The notes: generated from the sequence alone by a model not told the origin. Shown: positions 1-14,519, numbered from the stretch's first letter. The stretch: 64,000 nucleotides of DNA from Aristolochia californica (GCA_029961685.1 JARWKL010000015.1:12584801-12648800), one strand, 5' to 3'. Numbers and translations: made by a program.

Positions 1-1830
1 TGCGTGAAATAATTTTCTACTTATTATTATAGTTTTCAAATTTTTTTTGCACACACGAACTCTAAAATTTTCATTTTGTTGCGATCTTATATCTTTTTTG
101 TTTACGAGGAAAAATGGGAGAGTAAAAACTCAAGTTTGGATCTGAAAAAAAAAATTTGAAATGCACAAATGCTGAGACAGATAATTCCGAAAAGTATCTG
201 TGATCTTTAAGGATAGGCAAAAAGTGGGTTGTTTGGCCCTAGTAAATATCCAACCACTTGAGAATTTACCTTTTTCTACTCCCCCCTAGTTTTTGGATCT
301 GAAGGCCACTTGCATCCTCAACATGCTTGTGGCATGCATATCCACCACACTTAAAACATGTGAGGATCAGTTAGAGGTCCCTTTCCTATAAAATTCCGCC
401 AAGCTAATATTAGGGGGTTGCACTAGTGGAATTTCCCAAACATGGATTTTGGAGCTCATTTTTTGTGCGTGAAATAATTTTCAACCTATTATTATAGTTT
501 ACAAATTTTTTTGCACACACGAAGACTAAAATTTTCATTTTGTTGCGATCTTATATCTTTTTAGTTTACAAGGAAAAATGGGAGAGTGAAAACTCAAGTT
601 TGGATCTGAAAAAAAAAAAAATTTAAATGCACAAACTCTTAGAGAGATAATTCCGAAAAGTATCTGCGATTTTTAAGGATAGGCAAAAAGTGGGTTGTTT
701 GGCTCTGGTAATTATCCAACAACTTGAGAATTTGACTTTTTCTCCTCCCACCTAGTTTTTGGATCTGAAGGCCACTTGCATCCTAAACATGCTTGTGGCA
801 TGCATATCCACCACACTTAAAACATGTGAGGAACAGTTAGAGGTCCCTTTCCTATAAAATTTCGCCAAGCTATTATTAGGGGGTTGTACTAGTGGAATTT
901 CTCAAACATGGATTTTGGTGCTCATTTTTAGCGTGTGAAATAATTTTGTACTTATTATTATAGTTTTCAAATTTTTTTGCACACACGAACTCTAAAATTT
1001 TCATTTTGTTGCGATCTTCTATCTTTTTTGTTTACGAGGAAAAATGGGAGAGTGAAAACTCAAGTTTGGATCTGAAAAAAAAAAATTTGAAATGCACAAA
1101 TGCTGAGAGAGATAATTCCGAAAAGAATATGTGATTTTTAAGGATAGGAAAAAAGTGGGTTGTTTGGCCCTGGTAAATATCCAACCACTTGAGAATTTAA
1201 CTTTTTCTCCTCCCCCCTAATTTTTGGATCTGAAGGCCACTTGTATCATCAACATGCTTGTGGCATGCATATCCACCACACTTAAAACATGTGAGGATCA
1301 GTTAGAGGTCCCTTTCCTATAAAATTCCGCCAAGCTATTATTAGGGGGTTGTACTAGTGGAATTTCCCAAACAAGGATCTTGGAGCTCATTTTTAGTGCG
1401 TGAAATAATTTTCTACAGTTTACAAATTTTTTTGCACACACGTACTCTAAAATTTTCAATTTTTTGCGATCATATATCTTTTTTGTTTACGAGAAAAAAT
1501 GGGCGAGTAAAAACACAAGTTTGGATCTAAAAAAAAAAATTTGAAATGCACAAATGCTGAGACAGATAATTCCGAAAAGTATCTGTGATCTTTAAGGATT
1601 GGCAAAAAGTGGGTTGTTTGGCCCAGTTAAATATCCAACCACTTGAGAATTTACCTTTTTCTACTCCCCCCTAGTTTTTGGATCTGAAGGCCACTTGCAT
1701 CCTCAACATGCTTGTGGCATGCATATCCACCACACTTAAAACATGTGAGGATCAGTTAGAGGTCCCTTTCCAATAAAATTCCGCCAAGCTATTATTAGGG
1801 GGTTGTACTAGTGGAATTTCCCAAACATGG
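1..1830 (+). repeat. Segmental repeat a, copy 1 (4 monomers)
   Basis: Pairs with 5,581-7,400 at an offset near 5,580 bp (12 monomers). Shared rare variants, in order: 'gacagataattcc' with 'tgatctttaagg', 'gctaatattag', 'ggttgcactag', 'cattttttgtgcg', 'cgaag' after the T tract, 'ttttggtgctc', 'ttttgtactt', 'tctcctccccc', 'cttgtatc', 'acaaggat', 'cacgtactc'. The copy has many private differences, including a 10-bp deletion near 1,416. The first and fourth monomers of the segment are alike, so it is itself a trimer plus one. Confidence 0.8.
1416..1417 (+). other. 10-bp deletion in monomer (private)
   Basis: The sequence 'ttctacagtttac' replaces the usual 'ttctac' plus 'ttattattat' plus 'agtttac', so one 10-bp AT unit is lost. 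The paired copy near 6,985 keeps it ('ttctacttattattgtag'), so the loss came after the segment was duplicated. Confidence 0.8.
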
Positions 1831-1956
1831 ATTTTGGAGCTCATTTTTAGTGCGTGAAATAATTTTCTACTTATTATTATAGTTTACAAATTTTTTTGCA
1901 CACAGGAACTCTAAAATTTTCATTTTGTTGCGATCTTATATCTTTTTTGTTTACGA

Positions 1957-4752
1957 GGAAAAATGGGAGAGTGAAAACTCAGGTTTGGATCTGAAAAAAA
2001 AAAAATTTGAAATGCACAACTACTGAGAGAGATAATTCCGAAAAGTATCTGTGATTTTTAAGGATGGGCAAAAAGTGGGTTGTTTGGCCCTGGTAAATAT
2101 CCAACCACTTGCGAATTGTACTTTTTCTACTCCCCCCTAATTTTTGGATCTGAAGGCCACTTGCATCCTCAACATGCTTGTGGCTTGCATATCCACCACA
2201 CTTAAAACATGTGAGGATCAGTTAGAGGTCCCTTTCCTATAAAATTCCACCAGGCTATTATTAGGGGGTTGTAGTTGTGGAATTTCCCAAACATTGATTT
2301 TGGAGCTCATTTTTAGTGCGTGAAATAATTTTCTACTTATTATTATAGTTTTCAAATTTTTTTGCACGCACGAACTCTAAAATTTTCATTTAGTTGCGAT
2401 CTTATATCTTTTTTGTTTACGAGGAAAAATGGGAGAGTGAAAACAAAAGTTTGGATCTGAAAAAAAAAAATTTTGAAATGCACAAATGCTGAGAGAGATA
2501 ATTCCGACAAGTATCTGTGATTTTTAAGGATAGGGAAAAAGTGGGTTGTTTGGCCCTGGTAAATATCCAACCACTTGAGAATTGTACTTTTTTTTCTCCC
2601 CCCTAATTTTTGGATCTGAAGGCCACTTGCATCCTCAACATGCTTGTGGCATGCATATCCACCACACTTAAAATATGTGAGGATCAGTTAGAGGTCCCTT
2701 TCCTATAAAATTCCACCAAGCTATTATTAGGGGGTTGTACTTGTGGAATTTCCCAAACATGGATTTTGGAGCTCATTTTTAGTGCTTGAAATAATTTTGT
2801 ACTTATTATTATAGTTTTCAAATTTTTTTGCACACACGAACTCTAAAATTTTCGTTTTGTTGCGATCTTATATCATTTTTGTTTTCGAGGAAAAATGGGA
2901 GAGAGAAAAATCAAGTTTGGATCCGAAAAAAAAAATTGAAATGCACAAATGCTGAGAGAGATAATTCTGAAAAGTATCTGTGATTTTTAAGGATAGGCAA
3001 AAAGTGGGTTGTTTGGCCATGGCAAATATCCAACCACTTGAGAGTTGTACTTTTTCTACTCCCCCCTAATTTTTGGATCTGAAGGCCACTTGCATCCTCA
3101 ACATGCTAGTGGCATGCATATCCACCACACTTAAAACATGTGAGGATCAGTTAGAGGTCCCTTTCCTATAAAATTCCACCAACCTATTGTTAGGGGGTTG
3201 TACTAGTGGAATTTCCCAAACATGGATTTTGGAGCTCATTTTTAGTGCCTGAAATAATTTTCTACTTATTATTATAGTTTTCAAATTTTTTTGCACAGAC
3301 GAACTCTAAAATTTTCATTTTGTTGCGATCTTATTTCTTTTTTGTTTACGAGGAAAAATGGGAGAGTGAAAACTCAAGTTTGGATCTTAAAGAAAAAAAA
3401 TTTGAAATGCACAAATACTGAGAGAGATAATTCCGAAAACTATATGTGATTTTTAAGGACAGGCAAAAAGTGGGTTGTTTGGCCCTGGTAAATATCCAAC
3501 CACTTGAGAATTTAACTTTTTCTACTCCCCCCTAATTTTTTGATCTGAAGGCCACTTGCATCCTCAACATGCTTGTGGCATGCATATATACCACACTTGA
3601 AACATGTGAGGATCATTTAGAGGTCCCTTTCCGATAAAAGTCCACCAAGCTATTATTAGGGGGTTGTGTACTAGTGGAATTTCCCAAACATGGATTTTGG
3701 AGCTCATTTTAGTGCGTGAAATAATTTTCTACTTATTATTATAGTTTTCAATTTTTTTTACACACAAGAACTCTAAAATTTTCATTTTGTTGCGATCTTA
3801 TATCTTTTTTGTTTATGAGGAAAAATGGGAGAGTGAAAACTCAAGTTTGGATCTGAAAAAAAAGAAATTCGAAATGCACAAATGCTGAGAGAGATAATTC
3901 CGAAAAGTATATGTGATTTTTAAGGATAGGCAAAAAGTGGGTTGTTTGGCCTTGGTAAATATCCAACCACTTGAGAATTTAACTTTTTCTACTCCCCCCT
4001 AATTTTTGGATCTGAAGGCCACTTGCATCCTCAACATGCTTGTGGCATGCATATCCACCACACTTAAAACATGTGAGGATCAGTTAGAGGTCCCTTTCCT
4101 ATAAAATTCCACCAAGCTATTATTAGGGGGTTGTGTACTAGTGGAATTTCCCATGCATGGATTTTGGAGCTCATTTTTAGTGCCTGAAATAATTTTCTAC
4201 TTATTATTATAGTTTTTAATTTTTTTTGCACACAGAAACTCTAAAATTTTCATTTTGTTGCGATCTTATATCTTTTTTGTTTACGAGGAAAAATGGGAGT
4301 GTGAAAACTCAAGTTTGGATATGAAAAAAAAAAATTTGAAATCCACAAATGCTGAGAGAGATAATTCCAAAAAGTATCTGTGTTTTTTAAGGATAGGCAA
4401 AAAGTGGGTTGTTTGGCCCTGGTAAATATCCAACCACTTGAAAATTGTACTTTTTCTACTCCCCCCTAATTTTTGGATCTGAAGGCCACTTGCATCCTCA
4501 ACATGCTTGTGGCATGCACATCCACCACACTTAAAACATGTGAGGATCAGTTAGAGGTCCCTTTCCTATAAAATTCCACCAAGCTATTATTAGGGGGTTG
4601 TGTACTAGTGGAATTTCCAAAGCATGGATTTTGGAGCTCATTTTTAGTGCCTGAAATAATTTTCTACTTATTATCATAGTTTTTAAATTTTTTTGCACAC
4701 AGGAACTCTTAAATTTTCATTTTGTTGCGATCTTATATCTTTTTTGTTTACG
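1957..4752 (+). repeat. Segmental repeat b, copy 1 (6 monomers)
   Basis: Pairs with about 14,520-17,315 at an offset of 12,562-12,563 bp (27 monomers). Shared rare variants, in order: 'cacaactactgag' / 'cacaactgctgag', 'ggatgggc', 'cttgcgaattg', 'gtggcttgc', 'caccaggct', 'gaaaacaaaagtttgg', 'ccgacaagtat' / 'tcgacaagtat', 'ttttttttctccc', 'gttttcgagg', 'catgctagtgg', 'cttaaagaaaa', 'catatataccac', 'cccatgcatgg', 'ttatcatag', 'gaactcttaaa'. Over 2,352-2,570 I see a handful of substitutions, roughly 2%. This is clearly older than the 13.5-kb repeat on the right. Confidence 0.85.
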
Positions 4753-5580
4753 ACGAAAAATGGGAGAGTGAAAACTCAAGTTTGGATCTGAAAAAAAAAA
4801 AATTTGAAATGCACAAATGCTGAGAGAGATAATTCCGAAAAGTATCTGTGATTTTTAAGGATAGGAAAAAAGTGGTTTGTTTGGCCCTGGTAAATATCCA
4901 ACCACTTGAGAATTTAACTTTTTCTACTCCCCCCAAATTTTTGGATATGAAGGCCACTTGCATCCTCAACATACTTGTGGCATGTATATCCACCAGACTT
5001 AAAACATGTGAGGATCAGTTAGAGGTCCCTTTCCTATAAAATTCCACCAAGCTATTATTAGGGGGTTGTACTAGTGGAATTTCCCAAACACAGATTTTGG
5101 AAATTCATTTTTAGTGCGTGAAATAATTTTCTACTTATTATTATAGTTTTCAAATTTTTTTTGCACACACGAACTCTAAAATTTTCATTTTGTTGCGATC
5201 TTATATCTTTTTTGTTTACGAGGAAAAATGGGAGAGTGAAAACTGAAGTTTGGATCTGAAAAAAAAAAATTTGAAATGCACAAATGTTGAGAGAGATAAT
5301 TCCGAAAAGTATCTGTGATTTTTAAGGATAGGCAAAAAGTGAGTTGTTTGGCCCTGGTAAATATCCAACCACTTGAGAATTTAACTTTTTCTACTCCCCC
5401 CAAATTTTTGGATCTGAAGGCCACTTGCATCCTCAACATGCTTGTGGCATGCATATCCACCCCACTTAAAACATGTGTGGATCAGTTAGAGGTTCCTTTC
5501 CTATAAAATTCCGCCAAGCTATTATTAGGGGGTTGTACTAGTGGAATTTCCCAATCAAGGATTTTGGAGCTCTTTTTTAA
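4753..5580 (+). repeat. Monomers between repeats b and a
   Basis: Just under two monomers of block I. Both carry 'tactccccccaaattt' instead of 'cccctaattt', at 4,925-4,940 and 5,392-5,407, and they resemble each other more than their neighbours do. That suggests a local single-monomer duplication. Nothing other than satellite is present. Confidence 0.65.
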
Positions 5581-7400
5581 TGCGTGAAATAATTTTCTAT
5601 TTATTATTATAGTTTTCAATTTTTTTTGCACACACGTACTCTAAAATTTTTATTTTGTTGCGATCTTATATCTTTTTTGTTTACGAGGAAAAAAGGGAGA
5701 GTAAAAACTCAAGTTTGGATCTGAAAAAAAAAAATTTGAAATGCACAAATGCTGAGACAGATAATTCCGAAAAGTATCTGTGATCTTTAAGGATAGGCAA
5801 AAAGTGGGTTGTTTGGCCCTGGAAAATATCCAACCACTTGAGAATTTACCTTTTTCTACTCCCCCCTAGTTTTTGGATCTGAAGGCCACTTGCATCCTCA
5901 ACATGCTTGTGGCATGCATATCCACCACACTTAAAACATGTGAGGATCAGTTAGAGGTCCCTTTCCTATAAAATTCCGCAAAGCTAATATTAGGGGGTTG
6001 CACTAGTGGAATTTCCTAAACATGGATTTTGGAGCTCATTTTTTGTGCGTGAAATAATTTTCAACTTATTATTATAGTTTACAATTGTTTTTGCACACAC
6101 GAAGTGTAAAATTTTCATTTTGTTGCGATCTTATATTTTTTTTGTTTACGAGGAAAAATGGGAGAGTGAAAACTCAAGTTTGGATCTGAAAAAAAAAAAA
6201 TTTTAAATGCACCAATTCTTAGAGAGATAATTCCGAAAAGTATCTGCGATTTTTAAGGATAGGCAAAAAGTGGGTTGTTTGGCTCTGGTAAATATCCAAC
6301 CACTTGAGAATTTAGCTTTTTGTCCTCCCACCTAGTTTTTGGATCTGAAGGCCACTTGCATCCTCAACATGCTTGTGGCATGCATACCCACCGCACTTAA
6401 AACATGTGAGGATCAGTTAGAGGTCCCTTTCCTATAAAATTCCGCCAAGCTATTATTAGGGGGTTGTACTAGTGGAATTTCCCAAACATGAATTTTGGTG
6501 CTCATTTTTAGTGTGTGAAATAATTTTGTACTTATTATTATAGTTTTCAAATTTTTTTGCACACACAAACTCTAAAATTGTCATTTTGTTGCGATCTTAT
6601 ATCTTTTTTGTTTACGAGGAAAAATGGGAGAGTGAAAACTCAAGTTTGGATCTGAAAAAAAAATTTGAAATGCACAAATGCTGAGAGATCCAAAAAGTAT
6701 ATGTGATTTTTAAGGATAGGAAAAAAGTGGGTTGTTTGGCCCTGGTAAATATCCAACCACTTGAGAATTTAACTTTTTCTCCTCCCCCCTAATTTTTGGA
6801 TCTGAAGGCCACTTGTATCCTCAACATGCTTGTGGCATGCATATCGACCACACTTAAAACATGTGAGGATCAGTTAGAGGTCCATTTCCTATAAAATTAC
6901 GCCAAGCTATTATTGGGGGGTTGTACTAGTGGAATTTCCCAAACAAGGATTTTGGAGCTCATTTTTAGTGCGTGAAATAATTTTCTACTTATTATTGTAG
7001 TTTACAAATTTTTTTGCACACACGTACTCTAAAATTTTCATTTTGTTGCGATCTTATATCTTTTTTGTTTACGAGGAAAAATGGGAGACTAAACACAGAA
7101 ATTTGGATCTGGAAAAAAAAAAATTGAAATGCACAAATGCTGAGACAGATAATTCCGAAAAGTAACTGTGATCTTTAAGGATAGGCAAAAAGTGGGTTGT
7201 TTGGCCCTGGTAAATATCCAACCACTTGAGAATTTACCTTTTTCTACTCCCCCCTAGTTTTTGGATCTGAAGGCCACTTGCATCCTCAATATGCTTGTGG
7301 CATGCTTATCCACCACACTTAAAACATGTGAGGATCACTTAGAGGTCCCTTTCCTATAAAATTCCGCCAAGCTAATATTAGGGGGTTGTACTAGTGGAAT
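5581..7400 (+). repeat. Segmental repeat a, copy 2 (4 monomers)
   Basis: This is the partner of 1-1,830. It keeps the 'ttattattgtag' segment deleted in copy 1 but has lost about 6 bp near 6,677 ('ctgagagatccaaaaag'). The monomer that follows, 7.4-7.9 kb, still shares 'ccgccaagctaatattag', so the lineage continues a little beyond the alignable pair. Confidence 0.8.
6670..6695 (+). other. 6-bp deletion in monomer (private)
   Basis: 'ctgagagatccaaaaagtat' stands where other monomers have 'ctgagagagataattccg' followed by 'aaaagtat'. About 6 bp are missing around the 'gagaga' repeat, consistent with slippage. No other monomer shares it. Confidence 0.75.
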
Positions 7401-8029
7401 TTCCCAAACATGGATTTTGGAGCTCATTTTTAGTGCGTGAAATAATTTTCTACTTATTATTATAGTTATCAAATTTTTTTGCACACACGAACTCTAAAAT
7501 TTTCATTTTGTTGCGATCTTATATCTTTTTTGTTTACGACGAAAAATGGGAGAGTGAAAACTGAAGTTTGGATCTGAAAAAAAAAAATTGAAATGCACAA
7601 ATGCTGAGAAAGATAATTTCGAAAAGTATCTGTGATTTTTAAGGACAGGCAAAAAGTGGGTTGTTTGGCCCTGGTAAATATCCAACGACTTTAGAATTTC
7701 ACTTTTTCCACTCCCCCCTAATTTTTGGATCAGAAGGCCACTTGCATCCTCAAGATGCTTGTGGCATGCTTATCCACCACACTTAAAACATGTGAGGATC
7801 AATTAGAGGTCCCTTTCCTATAAAATTCCGCCAAGCTAATATTAGGGGGTTGTACTAGTGGAATTTCCCAAACATGGATTTTGGAGCTCATTTTTAGTGC
7901 GTGAAATAATTTTCTACTTATTATTATAGTTATCAAATTTTTTTGCACACACGAACTCTAAAATTTTCATTTTGTTGCGATCTTATATCTTTTTTGTTTA
8001 CGAGGAAAAATGGGAGAGTGAAAACTCAA

Positions 8030-8790
8030 GTTTGGATATGAAAAAAAAAATTTTAAATGCACAAATGCAGAGAGAGATAATTCCAAAAAGTATCTGTGAT
8101 TTTTAAGGATAGGCAAAAAGTGGGTTGTTTCGCCCTGGTAAATATCAAACCACTTGAAAATTGTACTTTTTCTACTCCCCCCTAATTTTTGGATCTGAAG
8201 GCCACTTGCATCCTCAACATGCTTGTGGCATGCACATCCACCACACTTAAAACATGTGAGGATCAGTTAGAGGTCCCTTTCCTATAAAATTCCACCAAGC
8301 TATTATTAGGGGGTTGTGTACTAGTGGAATTTCCCAAGCATGGATTTTGGAGCTCATTTTTAGTGCCTGAAATAATTTTCTACTTATTATCATAGTTTTC
8401 AAATTTTTTTGCACACAGGAACTCTAAAATTTTCATTTTGTTGCGATCTTATATCTTTTTAGTTTACGAGAAAAAATGGGAGCGTGAAAACTGAAGTTTG
8501 GATCTGAAAAAAAAAAAATTTGAAATGCACAAATGCTGAGAGAGATAATTCCAAAAAGAATCTGTGATTTTTAAGGATAGGCAAAAAGTGGGTTGTTTGG
8601 CCCTGGTAAATGTCCAACCACTTGAAAATTGTACTTTTTCTACTCCCCCATAATTTTTGGATCTGAAGGCCACTTGCTTCATCAACATGCTTGTGGCATG
8701 CACATCCACCACACTTAAAACATGTGAGGCTCAGTTAGAGGTCCCTTTCCTATAAAATTCCACCAAGCTATTATTAGGGGGTGGTACTAG
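8030..8790 (+). repeat. Segment related to 16.88-17.63 kb and to 4.3-4.75 kb
   Basis: Shares 'gatatgaaaa', 'ccaaaaagtatctg', 'gtggcatgcacatcc', 'ttgtgtactag', 'cccaagcatgg', 'ttatcatag', 'ccaaaaagaatctg' and 'cccccataattt' with about 16,876-17,630 (offset 8,844-8,846 bp, 19 monomers). Its first half also matches 4.3-4.75 kb. The third site shows that the 'ttatcatag' lineage was copied at least twice in block I. Confidence 0.75.
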
Positions 8791-11700
8791 TGGAATTTCC
8801 CAAACATGGATTTTGGGGCTCATTTTTAGTGCATGAAATAATTTTCTACTTATTATTATAGTTTTCAAATTGTTTTGCACACACGAACTCTAAAATTTTC
8901 ATTTTGTTGCGATCCTATATCCTTTTTGTTTACGAGGAAAAATGGGAGAGTGAAAACTCAAGTTTGGATCTGAAAAAAAAAAAATTTGAAATGCACAAAT
9001 GCTGAGAGAGATAATTCCGAAAAGTATATGTGATTTTTAAAGATAGGCAAAAAGTGGGTTGTTTGGCCATGGTAAATATCCAACCACTTGAGCATTGTAC
9101 TTTTTCTACTCCCCCCTAATTTTTGGATCTGAAGGCCACTTGCATCCTCAACAAGCTTGTGGCATGCATATCCACCACACTTAAAACATGTGAGGATCAG
9201 TTAGAGGTCCCTTTCCTATAAAATTTGACAAAGCTATTATTAGGGGGTTGTGTACTAGTGGAATTTCCCAAACATGGATTTTGGAGCTCATTTTTGGTGC
9301 ATGAAATAATTTTTTACTTATTATTATAGTTTTCAAATTTTTTTGCACTCACGACCTCTAAAATTTTCTTTTTGTTGTGATCTTGTATCTTTTTGGTTTA
9401 TGAGGAAAACTGGGAGAGTGAAAACTCAAGTTTGGATCTGAAAAAAAAAAAAATTTGAAATGCACAAATGCTGAGAGAGATAATTCCGAAAAGTATCTGT
9501 GATTTTTAACAATAGGCAAAAAGTGGGTTGCTAGGCCCTTGTAAATATCCAACCACTTGAGAATTGTACTTTTTCTACTCCCCCATAATTTTTGGATCTG
9601 AAGGCCACTTGCATCCTCAACATGCTTGTGGCATGCATATCCACCACACTTAAAACATGTGAGGATCAGTTAGAGGTCCCTTTCCTATAAAATTCCACCA
9701 AGCTATTATTAGGGGGTTGTACTAGTGGAATTTCCCAAACATGGATTTTGGAGCTCATTTTTAGTGCGTGAAATAATTTTCTACTTATTATTATAGTTTT
9801 CAAATTTTTTTGCACACACGAACTCTAAAATTTTCATTTTGTTGCGATCATATATCTTTTTTGTTTATGACGAAAAATGGGAGAGTGAAAACTCAAGTTT
9901 GGATCTAAAAAAAAAAAATTGAAATGCACAAATGCTGAGAGAGATAATTCCGAAAAGTATCTGTGATTTTTAAGGAAAGGCAAAAAGTGGGTTATTTGGC
10001 CCTGGTAAATATCCAACCACTTGAGAATTTAACTTTTTCTACTCCCCCCTAATTTTTGGATCTGAAGGCCACTTGGATCCTCAACATGCTTGTGGCATGC
10101 ATATCCACCACACTTAAAACATGTGAGGATCAGTTAGTGGTCTCTTTCCTATAAAATTCCACCAAGCTATTATTAGGGGGTTGTACTTGTGGAATTTCCC
10201 AAACATGGTTTTTGGAACTCATTTTTAGTGCGTGAAATAATTTACTAATTATTATTATAGTTTTCAAATTTTTTTGCACACAGGAACTCTAAAATTTTCA
10301 TTTTGTTGCGATCTTATATCTTTTTTGTTTACGAGGAAAAATGGGAGAGAGAAAACTCAAGTTTGGATCTGAAAAAAAAAAATTTGAAGTGCACAAATGC
10401 TAAGAGAGATAATTCCGAAAAGTATCTGTGATTTTTAAGGATACGCAAAAAGTGGGTTGTTTGGCCCAGGTAAATATCCAGCCACTTGAGAATTGTACTT
10501 TTTCTACTCCCCCCTAATTTTTGGATCTGAAGGCCACTTGCATCCTCAACATGCATGTGGCATGCATATCCACCACACTTAAAACTTGTGAGGATCAGTT
10601 AGAGGTCCCTTTCCTATAAAATTCCACCAAGCTATTATTAGGGGGTTGTACTAGTTGAATTTCCCAAACATGGATTTTGGAGCTCATTTTTAGTGCGTGA
10701 AATAATTTTCTACTTATTATTATAGTTTTTAAAAGTTTTTGCACACACGAACTCTTAAATTTTCATATAGTTGCGATCTTATATTTTTTTTGTTTATGAG
10801 GAAAAATGGGAGAGTGAAAACTCAAGTTTGGATCAGAAAAAAAATATATGAAATGCACAAATGCTGAGAGAGATAATTCCGAAAAGTATCTGTGATTTTT
10901 AAGGATAGGCAAAAAGTGGGTTGTTTGGCCCTGGTAAATATCCAACCACTTGAGAATTTAACTTTTTCTACTCCCCCCTAATTTTTGGATCTGAAGGCCA
11001 CTTTCATCCTCAACATGCTTGTGGCATGCATATCCACCACACTTAAAACATGTGAGGATCAGTTAGAGGTCCCTTTCCTATAAAATTCCACCAAGCTATT
11101 ATTAGGGGGTTGTACTTGTGGAATTTCCCAAACATGGATTTTGGAGCTCATTTTTAGTGCGTGAAATAATTTTCTACTTATTATTATAGTTTTCAAATTT
11201 TTTTCCACACAGGAACTCTAAAATTTTCATTTTGTTGCGATCTTATATCTTTTTTGTTTACGAGGAAAATGGGAGAGAGAAAACTCAAGTTTGGATCTGA
11301 AAAAAAAAAAAATTGAAATGCACAAATGCTGAGAGAGATAATTCTGAAAAGTATCTGTGAGTTTTAAGGATAGGCAAAAAGTGGGTTGTTTGGCCCTAGT
11401 AAATATCCAACCACTTGAGCATTTAACTTTTACTACTCCCCCCTAATTTTTGGATCTGAAGGCCACTTGCATCCTCAACATGCTTGTGGCATGCATATCC
11501 ACCACACTTAAAACATGTGAGGATCAGTTAGAGGTCCCTTTCCTATAAAATTCCACGAAGCTATTATTAGGGGGTTGTACTAGTGGAATTTCCCAAACAT
11601 TGATTTTGGAGCTCATTTTTAGTGCGTGAAATAATTTTCTAATTATTATTATAGTTTTCAAATTTTTTTGCACACAGGAACTCTAAAATTTTCATTTTGT

Positions 11701-14519
11701 TCCGATCTTATATCTTTTCTGTTTACAAGGAAAAATGGGAGAGAGAAAACTCAAGTTTGGATCTGAAAAAAAAAAATTATAAATGCACAAATGCTGAGAG
11801 AGATAATTCTGAAAAGTATCTGTGATTTTTAAGGATAGGCAAAAAGTGGGTTGTTTGGTCCTGGTAATTATCCAACCACTTGAGAATTTAACTTTTTCTA
11901 CTCCCCCCTAATTTTTGGATCTGAAGGCCACTTGCATCCTCAACATGCTTGTGGCATGCATATCCACCACACTTAAAACATGTGAGGATCAGTTAGAGGT
12001 CCCTTTCCTATAAAATTCCACCAACCTATTATTAGGGGGTTGTACTTGTGGAATTTCCCAAACATGGATTTTGGAGCTCATTTTTAGTGCGTGAAATAAT
12101 TTTCTTTTTATTATTATAGTTTTCAAATTTTTATCCACTCTTGAACTCTAAACTTTTCATTTTGTTGCGATCTTATATCTTTTTTTGTTTACGGGGAAAA
12201 ATTTGGAGAGGGAAAACTTAAGTTTGGATCTGAAAAAAAAAAATTTGAAATGCACAAATGCTAAGTGAGATAATTCCGAAAAGTATCTGTGATTTTCAAG
12301 GATAGGCAAAAAGTGGGTTGTTTGGCCCTGGCAAATATCCAACCACTTGAGAATTGCACTTTTTCTACTCCCCCCTAATTTTTGGATCTGAAGACCACTT
12401 GCATCCTCAACATGCTTGTGGCATGCATATCTACCACACTTAAAACATGTGAGGATTTGTTAGAGGTCCCAATCCGATAAAATTCCACCAAGCTATTATT
12501 AGGGGGTGTACTAGTGGAATTTCCCAAACATGGATTTTGGAGCTCATTTTTAGCACGTGAAATAATTTTCTACTTATTGTTATAGTTTTCAAATTTTTTT
12601 TGCACACAGGAACTCTAAAATTTTTATTTTGTTGCGATCTTATATATTTTTGTTTACGAAGAAAAATGGGAGAGTCAAAACTCATGTTTGGATCTGAAAA
12701 AAAAAAAAATTGAAATGCACAAATGCTGAGAGAGATAATTCCGAAAAGTATCTGTGATTTTTAAGGATAGGCAAAACGTGGGTTGTTTGGCCCTGGTAAA
12801 TATCCAACCACTTGAGAATTGTACTTTTTCTACTCCCCCCTAATTTTTGGATCTGAAGACCACTTGCCTTCTCAACATGCTTGTGGCATGCATATCCACC
12901 ACACTTAAAGCATGTGAGGATCAGTTAGAGGTCCCTTTCCTATAAACTTCCACCAAGCTATTATTAGAGGGTTGTACTTGTGGAATTTCCCAAACATGGA
13001 TTTTGGAGCTCATTTTTAGTGCGTGAAATAATTTTCTACTTATTGTTATAGTTTTCAAATTTTTTTGCACACAGGAACTCTAAAATTTTCATTTTGTTGC
13101 GATCTTATATCTTTTTTGTTTACGAGGAAAAATGGGAGAGTGAAAACTCATGTTTGGATCTGAAAAACAAAAAAAATTGAAATGCACAAATGCTGAGAGA
13201 GATAATTCCGAAAAGTATCTGTGATTTTTAAGGATAGGCAAAAAGTGGGTTGTTTGGCCCTGGTAAATATCCAACCACTTGAGAATTGTACTTTTTCTAC
13301 TCCCCCCTAATTTTTGGATCTGAAGGCCACTTGCATCCTCAACATGCTTGTGGCATGCATATCCACCACACTTAAAACATGTGAGGATCAGTTAGAGGTC
13401 CCTTTCCTATAAAATTCCACCAAGCTCTTATTAGGGGGTTGTACTTGTGGAATTTCCCAAACATTGATTTTGGAGCTCATTTTTAGTGCGTGAAATAATT
13501 TTCTACTTATTATTATAGTTTTCAAATTTTTTTCCTCACACGAACTCTAAAATTTTCATTTTGTTGGGATCTTATATCTTTTTTGTTTACGAGGAAAAAT
13601 GGGAGAGAGAAAACTCAAGTTTAGATCTGAAAAAAAAAAAATTGAAATGCACTAATGCTGAGAGAGATAATTCTGAAAAGTATCTGTGATTTTGAAGGAT
13701 AGGCAAAAAGTGGGTTGTTTGGCCCTGGTAAATATCCAACCACTTAAGAATTGTACTTTTTCTACTCCCCCCTAATTTTTGGTTCTGAAGGCCACTTGCA
13801 TCCTCAACATGCTTGTGGCATGCATATCCACCACACTTAAAACATGTGAGGATCAGTTAGAGGTCCCTTTCCGATAAAATTCCACCAAGCTATTATTAGG
13901 CGGTTGTACTAGTGGAATTTCCCAAACATGAATTTTGGAGCTCATTTTTAGTGCGTGAAAAAATTTTTTAATTATTATTATAGTTTTCAAATTTTTTTGC
14001 ACACACGAACTCTATCATTTTCATTTTGTTCGATCATATCGTTTTTGTTTACGAGGAAAAATGGGAGAGTGAAAACTCGAATTTGGATCTGAAAAAAAAA
14101 AATTTGAAATGCACGAATGCTGAGAGAGATAATTCCGAAAAGTATCTGTGATTTTTAAGGATAGGCAAAAAGTGGGTTGTTTGGCCCTGGTAAATATCCA
14201 ACCACTTGAGAATTGTATTTTTTCTACTCCCCCCTAATTTTTGGATCTGAAGGCCACTTGCATCCTCAACATGCTTGTCGCATGCATATCCACCACACTT
14301 AAAGCATGTGAGGATCCGTTAGAGGACCCTTTCCTATAAAATTCCACCAAGCTATTATTAGGGGGTTGTACTTGTGGAATTTCCCAAATATGGATTTTGG
14401 AGCTCATTTTTAGTGCCTGAAATAATTTTCTACTTATTGTTATATTTTTCAAATTTTTTTGCACACAGGAACTCTAAAATTTTCATTTTGTTGCGATCAT
14501 ATATGTTTTTTGTTTACGA
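8791..14519 (+). repeat. Block I monomers without a clear long-range partner
   Basis: About 12 monomers, all in register, with many private changes. Local affinities are visible. 9.36 kb has 'tttggtttatgagg'. 10.2 and 11.6 kb share the shortened 'ttactaattatt' / 'ttctaattatt' segment, and 12.5 and 13.0 kb share 'cttattgttatag' with 'ctcatgtttgg'. 14.03 kb has a compressed 'gttcgatcatatcg'. No other sequence class occurs here. Confidence 0.7.
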